From Eulemur rufifrons (Eukaryota > Chordata > Mammalia > Primates > Lemuridae), in assembly GCF_041146395.1 (NCBI RefSeq), contig NC_090989.1, positions 247,804,843 through 247,868,842 of the forward strand: a stretch of DNA of 64,000 bases, written 5' to 3'. The notes beneath the pieces are model-generated. The model saw only the letters and a program-made list of their open reading frames with translations. It was not told the DNA's origin and made no database searches. Both the position numbers and the translations under genes were made by a program. This document shows positions 1 to 11,491 of the stretch, in pieces (position 1 is the first letter of the stretch; the number at the start of each line of letters is the position of its first letter).

Positions 1-691
1 ACAACTTCATTCTTAGGAAATGAACCTTTATGTCAAATAAAATTGAGTTCAAACTCTGCTTAAAAACTTAATTGTATCCTAAGCAGTTACTCAACTGCTC
101 TATACTTTACTTTCCCTTCAATAGAGTGGAAATAATATCTAAATCAGGGCAATTCTAGTAGGATTACATAAAACATTGTGTGTAAAATAACTAATGCAGT
201 GCATTTAGCAGGTGGTACAGGGGCAAACCAACCCTCCACACTTACAAGACAAGATTAAACCAATGGAAAGTATGTGATACCAAACTTTCCTAATTCCAGA
301 CAAATAAGCTATACTAAAGAAAGCCCACAAAAAGTGTGACCCATATTCATGCAATACAATGTATCATAAATATGATCATCTAGAAAGGCCTTCTCACTCT
401 CAGCAAACTCACAAACTTGCTACAAAGAAGAGCATTTGAGACTATGGTAGAAACCAATCAATCTTCCAGAGCCTATCTTGTAGCTACACATATAAAAGTT
501 ACAACTGCAAATTGAATTTTTTTCATCTGAGTTAAAAAGGCAGCCCAGTATTAGTGGATTCTCAGAAGAAACATCTAGGATATGTGGTAACAGATGAAAG
601 TAAAAAGTAAGAATATTGTGCAGTTCAGGAAGGAATGTTTCAGGTGATGAGGTCATAAAATTATCCATGTAGAAGACAATACATTATGCAA
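1..691. other. No recognised feature
   Basis: This is AT-rich single-copy-looking DNA. I see no repeat family, no long open frame with recognisable content and no RNA gene. An 82-codon open frame on the minus strand (420-668) has no feature that supports it as coding. Confidence 0.5.
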
Positions 692-783
692 GTGGGTATG
701 TGTGTTTCCACGTGTGCATGTATGCGTGTGTGTGTGAGTGCATATGAGAGAGAGAAAGAGAAGGACAAGACAGAGAGAGAGTG
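692..783. repeat. Degenerate TG-rich then GA-rich simple repeat
   Basis: A run of TG/CG-type dinucleotides (about 692-745) passes directly into a GA-rich run (about 746-783). Both parts are interrupted, so this is an old, decayed microsatellite. It sits just upstream of a MaLR LTR. Confidence 0.8.
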
Positions 784-799
784 AAACTGATTGCAATAT

Positions 800-1262
800 A
801 TCCTCAATTCTTCAAATATTCTTTTAACTGTGACTTTATGGCTATGCCCATCAATAAGCAGAGTGCATTTATAATCCCTTTGAATCTAGGCTACCCTTGT
901 AACTTGCTGTAGCCAATAAAATATGGTAGAATGATGGGGTGCCTATTTTGAACCTTGATTTCAAGAGATATGGCACTCTTATTGAGAGTCCTGGATCACC
1001 ATGACACATGTTGGATAATCATAGGCAATTTAGCCCAATCACTCTCTTCATCCCAACTGACAGTCAATAGTCGGACATGTGAGTAAGGCAACCCAGAATG
1101 GCTATCTAAGCTCAGATGGATAGGTAAGCCACCCCAGATTAGCCTAGCCTGGTTCAGAACACATGAACTTCCCAGAAAACCCAAAGATTCCTAGGCAATT
1201 GTAAATGTTTATTATTTGAGGATAAATTTGGAGTAGTTTGCCACACAGCAATAACTAGATAC
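800..1262 (+). mobile_element. MLT1-type MaLR solo LTR (old)
   Basis: The stretch matches my memory of the MLT1 LTR layout in order. It has a 'gccaataaaatatgg' block near 912, a 'gacatgtgagta' block near 1074, a Leu/Pro-like GC-richer centre, and the terminal 'cagcaataactagatac' at about 1246-1262. MLT1 elements are LTRs of ancient non-autonomous ERVL-related retrotransposons, and most survive as solo LTRs after recombination. No internal region is attached here. The left edge is approximate because the 5' part has diverged. Confidence 0.75.
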
Positions 1263-1460
1263 GTTGTTTGATGGTAAAAGTACCACATGGAAAGAAATGC
1301 AGATTCTAGTAAATTTCATGGTTAACTGAAAACACTCAGGCCTCATTACTTCTGTGACCCTTGTCCTGAAGAAACAAGAAAGTTAACCTTTCATCTCTGA
1401 ACTCCTTAAAGTCTAAATGATTGTCTTATCCGTCCGTCTTTGAAGCTCAAATCTTGCTTG

Positions 1461-1680
1461 TAGTGTGGTGCAGTGGTTAAGAATGTGGGCCCAGAAATTA
1501 TATTTACTCAGTTTGAAACCTAAGTGAGTGAACTTAGCTAAATTTTTTAATGTTTATAAACTCAAATTTCATAATTGCTAATATTGGAATAATGTTATCT
1601 GCCTAATATGGATTAAATAATGTATCATAATGATCGATGCTGGTGCACAGTAAGAATAATTGTGTTAATTACTATTATTA
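1461..1680 (+). mobile_element. MIR SINE relic
   Basis: It starts with 'gtgtggtgcagtggttaag', matching the MIR 5' tRNA-like head, and runs on to a core ending 'gcacagtaagaataattg' and an ATT-rich tail. MIR is an ancient tRNA-derived SINE shared by mammals. The copy is nearly full length but diverged, with several short deletions in the middle. Confidence 0.75.
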
Positions 1681-2315
1681 GATTCTCAAAAAGATATTTC
1701 CAAAATCAACCCTTAAAATGGGCAAGCAGAGAACTTTGTGGTCTTTATCATCTCTGGTCCTACAATTATATACTTCATTATGTAATCCTCAGAAACCTAT
1801 TATTTGACTAGTCATACTTACAATGACTACTTGTTGAATTGAGGATGAGGAAAACATAGTGACAGATTTTACATGAAGACTGTCAGCCTGACATCTTTGA
1901 ACTCATTTACTTCGGTATATTAAACACCAGAAAAATGCATCATTTTGAAAGACAAATGTAAAAACCTAGTGGATGCTTCAAGCCACTTAACATATGTGTT
2001 TAAATATATAAATCAGTAGATGGATTGGTGTGAGGGGTAAGACCCTCCTTTCTCCTCAAGCAAGTTTCAGCCTCAGTTATTCTCCAAGACTGTGTTAAAC
2101 AGTATTGGATTATCCAGCATCTAAATACACGGAGAGATCCTACCGAAAAGAAGCTTTCAATTTTTCTTGAAAAACTGACATCCACACATTTCATGCCCAT
2201 TTCCCAGAACTTCTGGACAGTATTTACAATCATTAGACTGGTTTAGAAAAATTTTTGCATCAATTAGCTATTAAGCTTACAAAAGTTAAGACTTAGTACT
2301 GGCTGGTGTTAGGCT
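1681..2315. other. No recognised feature
   Basis: Unassigned AT-rich DNA between a MIR and the first LINE-1. I see no supported gene or repeat in it. Confidence 0.45.
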
Positions 2316-2328
2316 TTAAATGTGTTTT
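2316..2328. repeat. Left target-site duplication of LINE-1 copy 1
   Basis: The 13-bp sequence TTAAATGTGTTTT occurs here and again exactly at 3980-3992, flanking the LINE-1. An exact 13-bp direct repeat at both edges is the standard mark of target-primed reverse transcription. The matching empty site reads '...ATGTGTTTT/AT...' so the bottom strand would be nicked in a T-run, as the L1 endonuclease prefers. Confidence 0.9.
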
Positions 2329-3979
2329 CTTTTTTTGTTTTTATATCAGCATATTACAGGGGTACAAATGTTTAGGTTACATATACTGCCTTTGCCCCAC
2401 TTCAATCAGAACTTCAAGCATGCCCATCCCCGTGCATCACACCCATTAGGTGTGAATATACCCATCCCCTCCCGCCCCCTTCCACCTGCCCGACACCTGA
2501 TGAATTTTATTACCATATGTGCACTTAAGTGCTGGTCAGTTAAGTCAGTTAATACCAATTTGATGGTGAATATATGTGGTGCTTGTTTTTCCATTCTTGT
2601 GATACTTCACTTAGAATGGGCTCCAGCTCTATCCAGGATAATACAAGAGGTGCTAGATCACCATTTGTTGTTTGTGGCTGAGTAGAACTCCATAGTATAT
2701 ATATACAACATTTTATTAATCCACTCATGTATTGATGGGCATTTGTGTTGTTTCCATATCTTTGCAATTGTGAATTGTGCTGCCATAAAGTCTAGTGCAA
2801 ATGTCACTATGATAGAATGTCTTTTGTTTCTTTGGGTAGATGCCCAGTAATGGGATTGCTGGGTCAAATGGTAGTTCTACATGTAGCTCTTTGAGGTATC
2901 TCCATATTACTTTCCACAGAAGTTGTACTAGTTTGCAGTCCCATCAGCAGTGCATGGGTGTTCCTATCTCTCCACATCCATGCCAACATTTATTGTTTTG
3001 GGACTTTTTGATAAAAGGCATTCTCACTGGAGTTAAGTGATATCTCCTTGTGGTTTTGATTTGCATTTCCCTGACGATCAGAGATGTTGAGCATTTTTTC
3101 ATGTTTATTGGCCATTAGTCTATCTGCTTTTGAAAAGTTTCTGTTCATGTCCTTTGCCCACCATTGATAGGGCTGTTCGATTTTTTCTTGCTGATTTTAC
3201 TGAGTTCTATATAGATTCTAGATCAGCCCTTTATCAGATTTGTAGCATGTGAGTATTTTCTCCCATTCTGTAGGTTGTCCGTTGGCTCTCATGATAGTTT
3301 CCTTGGCTGTGCAGAAGCATTTTAATTTGATTAGGTCCTGTTGATTTATTTTTTTTGTTGCTGTGATTGCCTTTGGGGTCTTCTTCACAAATTCTTTCCC
3401 TAGGCCAACGTCTGTAAGAGTTTTTCCAATATTTTCTTCTAGAATTCTTATAGTTTTGTGCCTTCTGTTTAAGTCTGTTATCCACCATGAGTTGATTTTT
3501 GTGAGAGGTGAAAGGTGCAGATCCTGTTTCAGTCCTCTATATGTGGCTATAAACAGGTGGAAAACTATACCATGCTCATGGGTTGGCAGAATCAACATTG
3601 TTAAAATGTATATACTACCCAAAGTGAGCTACAGATTCAAGGTAATCCCTATTAAAATACCAACATCATTTTTTGCAGATCTAGAAAAAATAATTCTACA
3701 CTTTGTATGGAACCAGAGAAGACCCCATATGGCAAAAGAAATCTTAAGCAAAAAGAACAAACTGGGAGGCATGACTTTACCTGACTTCAAGCTATACTGC
3801 AAGGCCATAGTAACTAAAACAGCATGGTACTGACATAAGAAAAGAGACATAGACCAATGGAACAGAACTGAGAACCCAGATATGAAATCATCCTCATATA
3901 GCCATCTTATCTTTGACAAAGTAGACAAAAACATACACTGGGGAAAAGAATCCTTATTCAATAAATGGTGCTGGGAAAA
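2329..3979 (-). mobile_element. LINE-1 copy 1, 5'-truncated and 5'-inverted (twin priming)
   Basis: The element lies on the minus strand. The T-run near 2329-2343 is its reversed poly(A) tail, followed by the L1 3' UTR and the ORF2 C-terminus read on the minus strand up to about 3549. The rest, 3550-3979, carries ORF2 sequence in the opposite (plus) orientation. The plus part encodes '[14 protein letters not shown]' through 'KTAWY' to 'FNKWCWEN'. The minus part begins at '[10 protein letters not shown]', the very next stretch of ORF2. So the inverted segment ends where the upright segment starts, with only about one codon lost. ORF2 is broken by stops and frameshifts and is dead. The flanking 13-bp duplications show a single insertion event. 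Confidence 0.93.
3550..3979 (+). pseudogene. Inverted ORF2 fragment of LINE-1 copy 1
   Basis: This is the inverted 5' end of the element. Reading plus, it gives ORF2 residues from the region just downstream of the reverse transcriptase thumb, including 'GRINIVKM', 'LSKKNKLGG' and 'HIDQWNR'-like blocks (with H to D changes). It has an in-frame stop after 'KTAWY' near 3834. L1 ORF2 encodes endonuclease and reverse transcriptase. Here only a piece of the region after the RT domain remains and it is not expressed as a functional protein. Confidence 0.85.
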
Positions 3980-3992
3980 TTAAATGTGTTTT
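3980..3992. repeat. Right target-site duplication of LINE-1 copy 1
   Basis: Exact second copy of the 13-bp repeat seen at 2316-2328. It follows directly after the inverted ORF2 segment and closes the insertion. Confidence 0.9.
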
Positions 3993-4261
3993 ATGTAAGG
4001 AAAAAAGCAAAAGATTGCTGGTATTTTATGGAGTGATAGTGCAAATTCTTATGTACTGACTTAAGTCCTATTTTAGGCCTTCCAAGTGTAGTCAAATATA
4101 CTTTAAATTGTGGCACATTTGTAAAGATATTTGTCATTTTTCTAGGGCAAATTCTTATTGTATCATAAAAAAGATCTGAATGATATAAAATGCCTCTACA
4201 TTGAGATACTGGCCCCAAATTAAGTAATTCATGAATTCCACAATGCATATTTTTACTATTT

Positions 4262-4790
4262 TTAGTTTAAAGCTAATCTTAGACTTAAAGAAAAGTTGCA
4301 AAAGAGAATGTATATACCCCTCACCCAGATGTCTCTAAATTTAATTCAGATTTCAATAGTTTTCTATTAATGTCTTATTTCTGTTCATTGCCTTTTCTCC
4401 TTAGTTTTCTCCAACCTATGATAGTTTCTCAGTCTTACACTGTCTTTCATGACCTTGTGACTTCTGTAGAGTACCTCTTCTTTGTAGAATGTCCCTCAGT
4501 TTGGATTTTTCTGATGTTTTCCCATGATTAGATCCTTCTCATTCCATTATATCAAGAGGCTCATGACGTAGATATATCTTACTAATGGTCATGTTAACAC
4601 TGTTCACTCAGTTAAAATGGTATCGGTGGTGTTTTCCCACTGTAAACATTTTCCCTCAGTAATTAATAAATATCTTAGGAAGATACTTTGAGGCTAGGCC
4701 CATTACCACCTTCTTCATCTTTTGCTCACCAAATTTAGCAACTGGAATGAACCATATCAGTGGCAATTATTACTAACATGGGTGTTTTTA
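4262..4790 (+). mobile_element. Ancient L1M-type 3' UTR relic
   Basis: Blocks match an old mammalian L1 3' UTR that I remember: 'aaagaaaagttgcaaaa', 'cagatttcaatagttttc', 'tctcagtcttacactgtc', 'gtagaatgtccctcagttt', 'aagaggctcatgacgtag' and 'taataaatatcttagg'. The order is preserved and small internal deletions are present. I cannot fix the subfamily or be certain of orientation beyond this memory. No coding part is attached. Confidence 0.6.
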
Positions 4791-6282
4791 AAACATTTTA
4801 ACATAATGTATAACCAGGATGCATCCTTAAATTGCTGACCCCACACTGTTGCTATCAGCCGGCTAGCAGTCATGGCGTAGGTGTCATTGCACATGAATAA
4901 ACTTGTTTCTTATTTCTGGTGTCATGACTAGTCAAGGGCTACCCTTCTATATGTTAACTAACAAACTATACATTATTTGAAGAAGAACTGTGAATCCTGG
5001 TTGCCATATGAAAATCTCCTATTGACACTAACTAGTACGATCAAGAATGTGCCCACAACAAAAACAATAGAATGGGTGTCAGCAACTGTGAAGAAAATCA
5101 GGTACACAAAAGATAGGCACATTTCCATGATATGGTTCATTTCAGTGACTATGATGCATAGAAAGTAATGAAGTGTTGTTTTTGTTTCTGTTTTTTAAAA
5201 TCTGTATCTGTGACACGGAAGCAAATGTAATTAACAATGTCAGACTTAAACTTTCTTAATGAATTTTGGGAATGTCTTAATTTATTTCCTTATTTTTTAT
5301 AGACACCAAAATTACATATAATTTTTAAAACTACATAAATTAACAAAGCTCTTTCAATAAGTATGAAATTCAAAGTGATAAACCACTGCGTCAGTATTTA
5401 TTTGATACTGTTTATTCTTTCTTCAGCATCTTTGGTATACATAAAAGAATGAGATGTATTTTAATCATTGGCCCTAGTTTCAATTACGTCGTGAAGTACT
5501 GAATTACAGGTGACTCTGATTTTTGGTGGAGATTAGGACCGCATTTGGCCAGAATCTCAGATGTGCTGAGTTTTGTTCCTGAAGTAGTTCCCTGTCCAAA
5601 GGTTCTAAAGCCAATTAGCAGTGAAAGTGGTAGGCCCATATTTAGCCCTCTACTAGGCAAACAGCAAAAGGGAAACTTGTAGGTTGGTGCACAAACCCTC
5701 ATAATTTTAAACATTTCCAAATAAAAGTGCATTTGGTCCACAAATATGCTTCATAGAGGAAGGAGATTAATACAGCAGGCATATTCAATGGCTCATTTAC
5801 AGTTTCTAGTACACATTTCTGAACTGAACACAAAGGAAAGTCAAGTGTCTATTTTTAAGGTTATCTGCCAAATGCAGAACAATGAGTTGTAGTCTGACTT
5901 TCTTGATATAACTGAAGGTTCATCCAATGTTTCTGGGACACAGTTCCCTCGTCTGAAAAATGAGGTAAGTGGATACATTTTTTTTTTTTAATTTAGACAA
6001 CTACTTTTTAAAATGTAATGGACTGGAATAAAACCATCAGTTTGCAACTAACATACTAAAAATAACTTTTCTTTATGAAACTTTTGAGTGTATGCATATA
6101 TGCGTCTATATGCATAATGTCTCAATTTAACTTAATGTCTTCTTGGGAGTCTGTGTCAATAAAGACTGATAGAAAATGGAGTAGCTCATCTCTAGGAATC
6201 ATTCTAGCCTCAGATTCTGTGGTATATGCAATTATGTCAAATGAACATTTGAACTACATAACTTATAAATAGATGCCAAAAC
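4791..6282. other. Mostly unassigned; possible MIR scrap
   Basis: No gene found. Around 5925-5965, 'cacagttccctcgtctg' and the following 'aaaatgaggtaag' resemble the MIR core ('cctcatctgtaaaatgggg'), so a short MIR scrap is possible. A T-run lies near 5978-5990. The rest, including 4800-5880, shows nothing I can name. Confidence 0.35.
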
Positions 6283-6508
6283 CTCCAGAACTGCACTGAC
6301 TATAAATATAGTTGCCATTAGCCACATGTGGTTATTTAAATCTAAATCATTTTAATTAAATAAAATTAAATATTTAGTTCCTTACAACAGCCACTTTTCA
6401 AATGCTTTATGCCCACGTATGGATAGTGACTACTTATATATTGGAGAGTACACATATAGAACATTTCCATCCTTTCAAAACGTTCTAATAGAGAGCTCTC
6501 CTCTGGAA
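6283..6508 (+). mobile_element. hAT-Charlie DNA transposon relic with target duplication
   Basis: The element spans about 6291-6500. It has the block 'gccacatgtggttattta' and a central 'aattaaataaaattaaa' run, and ends with a 'gaacatttccatcctttc' block and a decayed inverted end. This is the layout of small non-autonomous hAT-Charlie elements in mammals. The 8 bp before it (6283-6290, ctccagaa) and after it (6501-6508, ctctggaa) agree at 6 of 8 positions, with both differences transitions, as expected of an old hAT target duplication. Exact family name is unsure. Confidence 0.75.
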
Positions 6509-7087
6509 CCATGTCATTCATTCACCAGTGTATTAAACTAAGCCTAATTAACAGAATCTGAGGACAGTAGAATGAATCTAATTAAAATTATGTCATATAG
6601 ATGAAGAGAAAACTCTAATTTTAATTCATAATTCATACTCAATGCTTTATTCACATATCACTCATCTAACCATTTCAGGCTATTTCCTTGCCTTGCCATT
6701 AAATTGGAACAGCTTTTTATCCTTCAATCGCATGCTTTTCTTGCTTATATTTAAAATATCAGTCTCATGTGAACAATTTATATCAATATTTTATTCTTCC
6801 ATCAAGTTTTTACAAAGTTCACGTGAGTTCTACTAAAAGGAACCTTTTCTCTGATGGAGCTCCAAATGTTTCATTCACTGTTATTTCTACTCGGTGCATG
6901 TGAAACAGAAGGAAAAAAAAAAAAAAAACATTTAAAAAGTTACTGGTTTTGCTTTACTATAAGACCATTATTTTTGATTACTGCCATTTGGCACATTATG
7001 GGGTTGAAATAACTTAATAACTGTAAGCATCATTCTGATTACATTAATACTCAGTAGAAGATTCGCTACGATTTGAGTTAAAACATA
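6509..7087. other. No gene; poly(A) run at 6913-6928
   Basis: Unassigned DNA containing a 16-base A-run at 6913-6928. I see no SINE or retrocopy body upstream of that A-run that would explain it as a retroposon tail. Confidence 0.4.
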
Positions 7088-7230
7088 TGGGTTTATTTCC
7101 CGGTCTTGGTGCTAACTTACTGTGTAACGAGACTGTATCTAAATACATTCTATGATTATTTCTTCATACATAAAAAATAATTCTATCTATACTACCTTCT
7201 TCAGTGGAATTGTGAGGGCAAAGTGCTACT
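7088..7230 (+). mobile_element. MIR SINE relic
   Basis: Matches MIR in order: 'gtttatttcccggtcttgg' resembles the 'ggttcgaatcccggctctg' segment. The 'actgtgtaa' block follows, then the region matching 'ttcctcatctgtaaaat', then 'ggaattgtgagg'. Diverged and truncated at both ends. Confidence 0.55.
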
Positions 7231-7367
7231 GTAAATAAATACCGTCTGAAGAGTTAGAATATAGACATGTTACCACTTTAATGTTTTGGTTTCCTGAGAT
7301 CATTACATACACCATATATTTACTACTTTGCACATCAGAGACATAGTAATTATTCCATTTTTGTTAA

Positions 7368-7500
7368 ATAAATAGATGTATGTATGCATGGATGAATGGA
7401 TAAATGTGTGTATGTAACAAATAAATTGTCAAACTTTAATGAAATATTATTAAATATACACACAACATATATAAACATATATGTAAAACATATATATTCA
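7368..7500. repeat. Degenerate ATGG/ATGT tetranucleotide and AT-rich tract
   Basis: Interrupted ATGT/ATGG units (7368-7420) are followed by a purine-pyrimidine AT tract with ACATAT repeats (about 7450-7500). Low-complexity sequence only. Confidence 0.7.
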
Positions 7501-7599
7501 TTCATTTAAATCCTATCTTATTCCAAAAGAATGTTAAATATATAGCATGATATTAATTATATTATGTAGCATAAATATCAAGATATATTTTATGAGTAG

Positions 7600-7672
7600 A
7601 AACTCCATATGCAGATCAGGGTTTAGCACTAACATATTATATGTCCTTGGGCAAGTAACCTAGCACATTGTA
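7600..7672 (+). mobile_element. Possible MIR fragment
   Basis: 'gggtttagcactaacatatt' followed by 'gtccttgggcaagtaacct' resembles the MIR core segment 'tgaccttgggcaagttactt'. Short, so only moderate support. Confidence 0.45.
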
Positions 7673-7679
7673 AGCATTT

Positions 7680-8394
7680 GAATTTAGAAACCACAGCTTA
7701 AAGATACCAACTGTATATTAATCTCTGCCATATTTTTGTTATTGTTCCTTTTCTGGAAAGGGACTTTCCTCATTCCATTAAAAAAAAAAGCCCCATTACT
7801 ATGACTTTCACTACATCTCTGATCAATATTTATTTCTGAACACAAGTGCATTCATCAGTGCCTATTTTAAGATATCCATTTGATCATTAATCATTAAAAT
7901 AGAACATTATCAAGCATTACTGAGATGGGAAAATTTAGAAGAAATATCATTTTACTAATATCTGGTCTCTGTTTATAGAGACCCTGTAGTACGTCCTTCA
8001 CCCTTCATGTCTGCTGCCTTCGGCAATATCGATTTACTGACAGTGACATAATGACTTTGCTTCTGATCTTGTTCTGAAGTATCAAAAAAGTTAATGTGAA
8101 ATTTTTATTGTCCCTAGTTTAGAAAGTTGAACAAAAGTCAATTTGAAATAACAGATAAAAAGTGTCTTGAATCATAAGCCTCAACAAATGTTAAATATTA
8201 TTGCTATATTTACTTTCAAGTCAATAAATCAAATGCTAAATTTCACGACATTATGAAAGTCCTTTTAGATAATTAAATAATAAAACCATGAAGCTGTAAG
8301 AAATATATATGAAACATAAAGAAATACAGAGAAGTAATTTGATATAATATTTTATTATAAAAATCACAAAACCATCACACATTAGAACTGGGAA
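7680..8394. other. No recognised feature
   Basis: AT-rich DNA without a supported gene. An A-run lies near 7780-7790. Nothing else stands out. Confidence 0.45.
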
Positions 8395-8560
8395 ACTCCT
8401 CACAGGTCCAATAGTCAAAACCTGTGACTTTATGATGAAGAAATTGTGTCCATGAGATGAAGGTCACACAGATTGTGGCCATTTATCGTATTTAACACAG
8501 AACTGGTAGAACAGGTCGCCATGACTCAACTCTTGACATACCACTATCTTTTCATTTAGT
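8395..8560 (-). mobile_element. Possible MIR fragment
   Basis: Reads like a reversed MIR: 'gatgaagaaattgtg' (for 'gatgaggaaactgag'), then 'gaaggtcacacagattgtgg' and a 'aacacagaactggtagaac' block (for 'agagctgggattcgaac'). The order is right, but divergence is high. Confidence 0.5.
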
Positions 8561-10869
8561 TTGATAATATTCTTCCTGGACTGAAAATTGTAGAGGATGC
8601 ACTATCTTATTAAGAAAAAAACTTTCGCTCAGTTCAGACTTGGGTATTGAATATGTTTTACCATCTACAGCATCTGCTAAGCTGATATCGTGGCAGGTAG
8701 AGACGGATGGTCACAGAGGGAAGAGTTCAAGGTAAATAGGTCAATATGCACAAAAGCCTAGAGTCAAAACTAAACAATGTGCAGTATGGTTGGAGCATAA
8801 ATGAGAAATCAGGAAAGAGAAGGGCTAATAAAGGCTGCCAGATAGGATGATGAAGACAAAAATATGCTTGTAAGCTTACTTAAGGTCTTGTACATGTACT
8901 GAGCCATTATCAAATTATCATAAGCTTTTAAGCCCAATTTGTTCCCTGGCACCTTAATTTTAATTTGTCCCTCAAGGAAATGGAAACAGAGAGGCAGGTA
9001 AATTGTCATGGAAATGGAGATGTATATAAGGGAGGGGGACTAGTGTTGAAATCTCTGAGAAACCTGCTTAAAGGTGAGGCAAAGAAACCAGGTAAGCTTC
9101 TGGTGAAAGAATTTGGGAAGCCAAATGGGATGGGGAGCTGCAACATCAGGAAATGGTGTGGGATATCTTACCTCTTTTATAGGTTGAGTAATATTCATTT
9201 TAGATGGTCTCAATACAATTACTTCCAACTAGGAAAATGAAAAGATTCAGTGACCAAATGAAAAACCTAAGTGCTAATTTATAAATACTGAAGCTAAGAG
9301 GTGGAAAAGCAAAAAGCAGATATTAACTTGTTCAAAGCATTTGCAATTTAGCATTTTAGATTAAGATTAGATTTACATGTACAATGTCAAAAAGAGTGCA
9401 TAAAAGTGACTGTGAGAAATGAATGGGTTTTTGAGAGGTTTTTTTTCAGTCAAAGACCCTAATGAGATTTGGGTATAACTATTTATTTCATGAAAAGTTT
9501 AAAATATTTTAGAAGTATAAAACTAGCTGGAAAATATTAAAAACTCAAAGCAACAGAGAGGAAAAAATAATAATTATAGCAATGTCGACCTGCACTACTA
9601 AAAAGTAATTAGACCTTAAAATGAAGAATTTGATGATATTTTTTAAAGGGATTGGAAAGTAGAAAAGTGGGATGCTATTAATACTAGCCAGAAGGGCATA
9701 CTGCATGTAATCATACAATCTGCAATCAACATGGAAGAATATATTGAGGGAAATATTGCTAGTATAGTGAGTAATACAATGAGCTTTGTCATGATTCCAT
9801 TTTGAGTATTATTATTCATTCTACCTATCAAAAAATGCTTTTTTATTTAAGAAAAAGTTTAACTTGCCCAATGTTAATACAGAAAGTTTCAGAGACAGAC
9901 TTTTGATAGACTGTTTTTACTTTCCCAAAGTGTCATTCAGTTATGAAAAAAAATCTATACTGCTTTTTCATGCTTGAATATTATACTTAATAAAGGCTCA
10001 TTTGAGAGAAACATAACTGAGAATTATATTTCCGATAAAATTTATATATTTAAAAATGAACTATTAAGGTTTTTATTAGCAACAAAAAGATTTGTTGTAA
10101 TAATGTATGTTAGGATGAAAATGACTATTTTGCTTTTATTTATTTATGTCAGATAATCCTCCCTTATTTATGCCTTTAAATGACCTTCCCCTACATTTTC
10201 TCTCTGCTTACTCTCTTGTTTCTTCTGCCCCACTATAAGTAACTGGCCTACTCTCACCAATTTTAAAGTTGTTGTTATCCTTAAAAGTGTGGACCATTAC
10301 CTATTCATAGCAATTTCTTTTGGAGTTATTTTCTTAACACACTAAGCACAAGGATTTAATAATGAGGCACCTTATTAATTTAGTTTTGATCAATGGCTTT
10401 ATAAGAGTCAACTGAATTTTCTAGTGGCAAACATTTGGGAATTTTATTAATTTGAAACTTTATGTTATGAATAGTGGTTATTTAAATTTGTATTATGTAT
10501 ATGATTACATGATACTTATAGTTTCCGTAGGACTTAATTATAATTTCTATTATGTGTAAAATATGTATTCATTCACAAAATACAGTCTAGTTTTCTGAGA
10601 CAATGGGTATGATCAGTAATTTGAGAAGACTATAGGAGCTTCTCAAAAACTCACACTGATCAAAGATACCACACAATATATACTGTGTAATATTGTGTAT
10701 TTTTATTATAAATATGCTTCTGGATTGTATGGAAATTAAAATATTATCCAATTGGAATGCATTCAATTAATTTCATCCAAGAAGTAAACTGCTTCATTTA
10801 TTGTTTTATAGGTTCATATTGGTAAATGAAATCAGAAATCTGTTCCATTTTACATACTTTCTTAGTTAT
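8561..10869. other. No recognised feature
   Basis: About 2.3 kb of unassigned AT-rich DNA. The segment 8960-9240 is somewhat less AT-rich and has a 91-codon open frame on the plus strand (8965-9240), but I see no domain, splice arrangement or known family in it and do not call it a gene. Confidence 0.4.
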
Positions 10870-11010
10870 ACTTAAAAACTCTGTGACCTAGGACAAGTTA
10901 AACTCTCCATGTTTCAGTTTTCATATGTAAAATAGGGATTAAAATATCACTTACTTGATAGAGTTCTAGAAAATTAAACTATTTAACAATATACAATATA
11001 CGGTAATGAG
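10870..11010 (+). mobile_element. MIR SINE relic
   Basis: 'ctctgtgacctaggacaagt', then 'catgtttcagttttcatatg', then 'taaaatagggattaaaatat' follow the MIR core order closely ('tgtgaccttgggcaagt', 'cctcagtttcctcatctg', 'taaaatggggataata'). Truncated at the 5' end. Confidence 0.7.
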
Positions 11011-11039
11011 TGACTTCTTGGTCTATCAGTTCACACAGA

Positions 11040-11265
11040 AGAGCCAATTGTTTAAAAGAGTGTGGTACCATACCCCCTCTCTCAACATGTGAGAAGTCTG
11101 CTCCCTTATCACTTTTCCCCATGATTGGAAGCCCTCACCAGAGGCAGACACTGGCACCATGGCTATTCCATAGCTAGCAGAACCATGAGCCAAATAAACA
11201 TCTTTTCTTTATAAATTACCCAACGTCAGGTTTTCTTTTATATCAACACAAAATGGACTAATACA
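11040..11265 (+). mobile_element. MaLR LTR 3' portion (MST/THE1-like)
   Basis: The end is very characteristic: 'atgattggaagcc' near 11121, 'gagccaaataaacatctttt' near 11188, 'ttataaattacccaacgtc' near 11209, and 'aaaatggactaataca' at the terminus (about 11250-11265). This matches the R-U5-like end of MST/THE1 MaLR LTRs, including the polyadenylation signal AATAAA at about 11193. The 5' part is diverged or missing. A CT-rich tract follows. Confidence 0.75.
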
Positions 11266-11393
11266 TTCTCTTTCCTTTTCTTTCTTTCCTTTTATTTTGC
11301 TATACTTTATTCTACATATGTTTTTCTAAACTGTTTTCTAATTCACTAAATCTGTCTTAAGCTACCTCTAACATTCTATGAAATCCAAAAATT

Positions 11394-11402
11394 TGAACTT
11401 TA
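11394..11402. repeat. Left target-site duplication of LINE-1 copy 2
   Basis: TGAACTTTA here recurs at 14038-14046 at the other edge of the LINE-1. The match is only 9 bp and neighbouring bases differ slightly, so a somewhat longer decayed duplication is possible. Confidence 0.65.
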
Positions 11403-11491
11403 CTTTTTATTTTTGAATATTATAGTAGTACAAATGTTTTGTTACCTACATTGCTTTTGTACTGCTTGAGTCAAAGTTATAAGTGTGCCCA

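Noticed and set aside
3363..3833. 156-codon plus-strand frame that crosses the inversion point
   Set aside because: Its first half is antisense L1 and its second half is sense ORF2. It is an artefact of twin priming, not a fusion gene.
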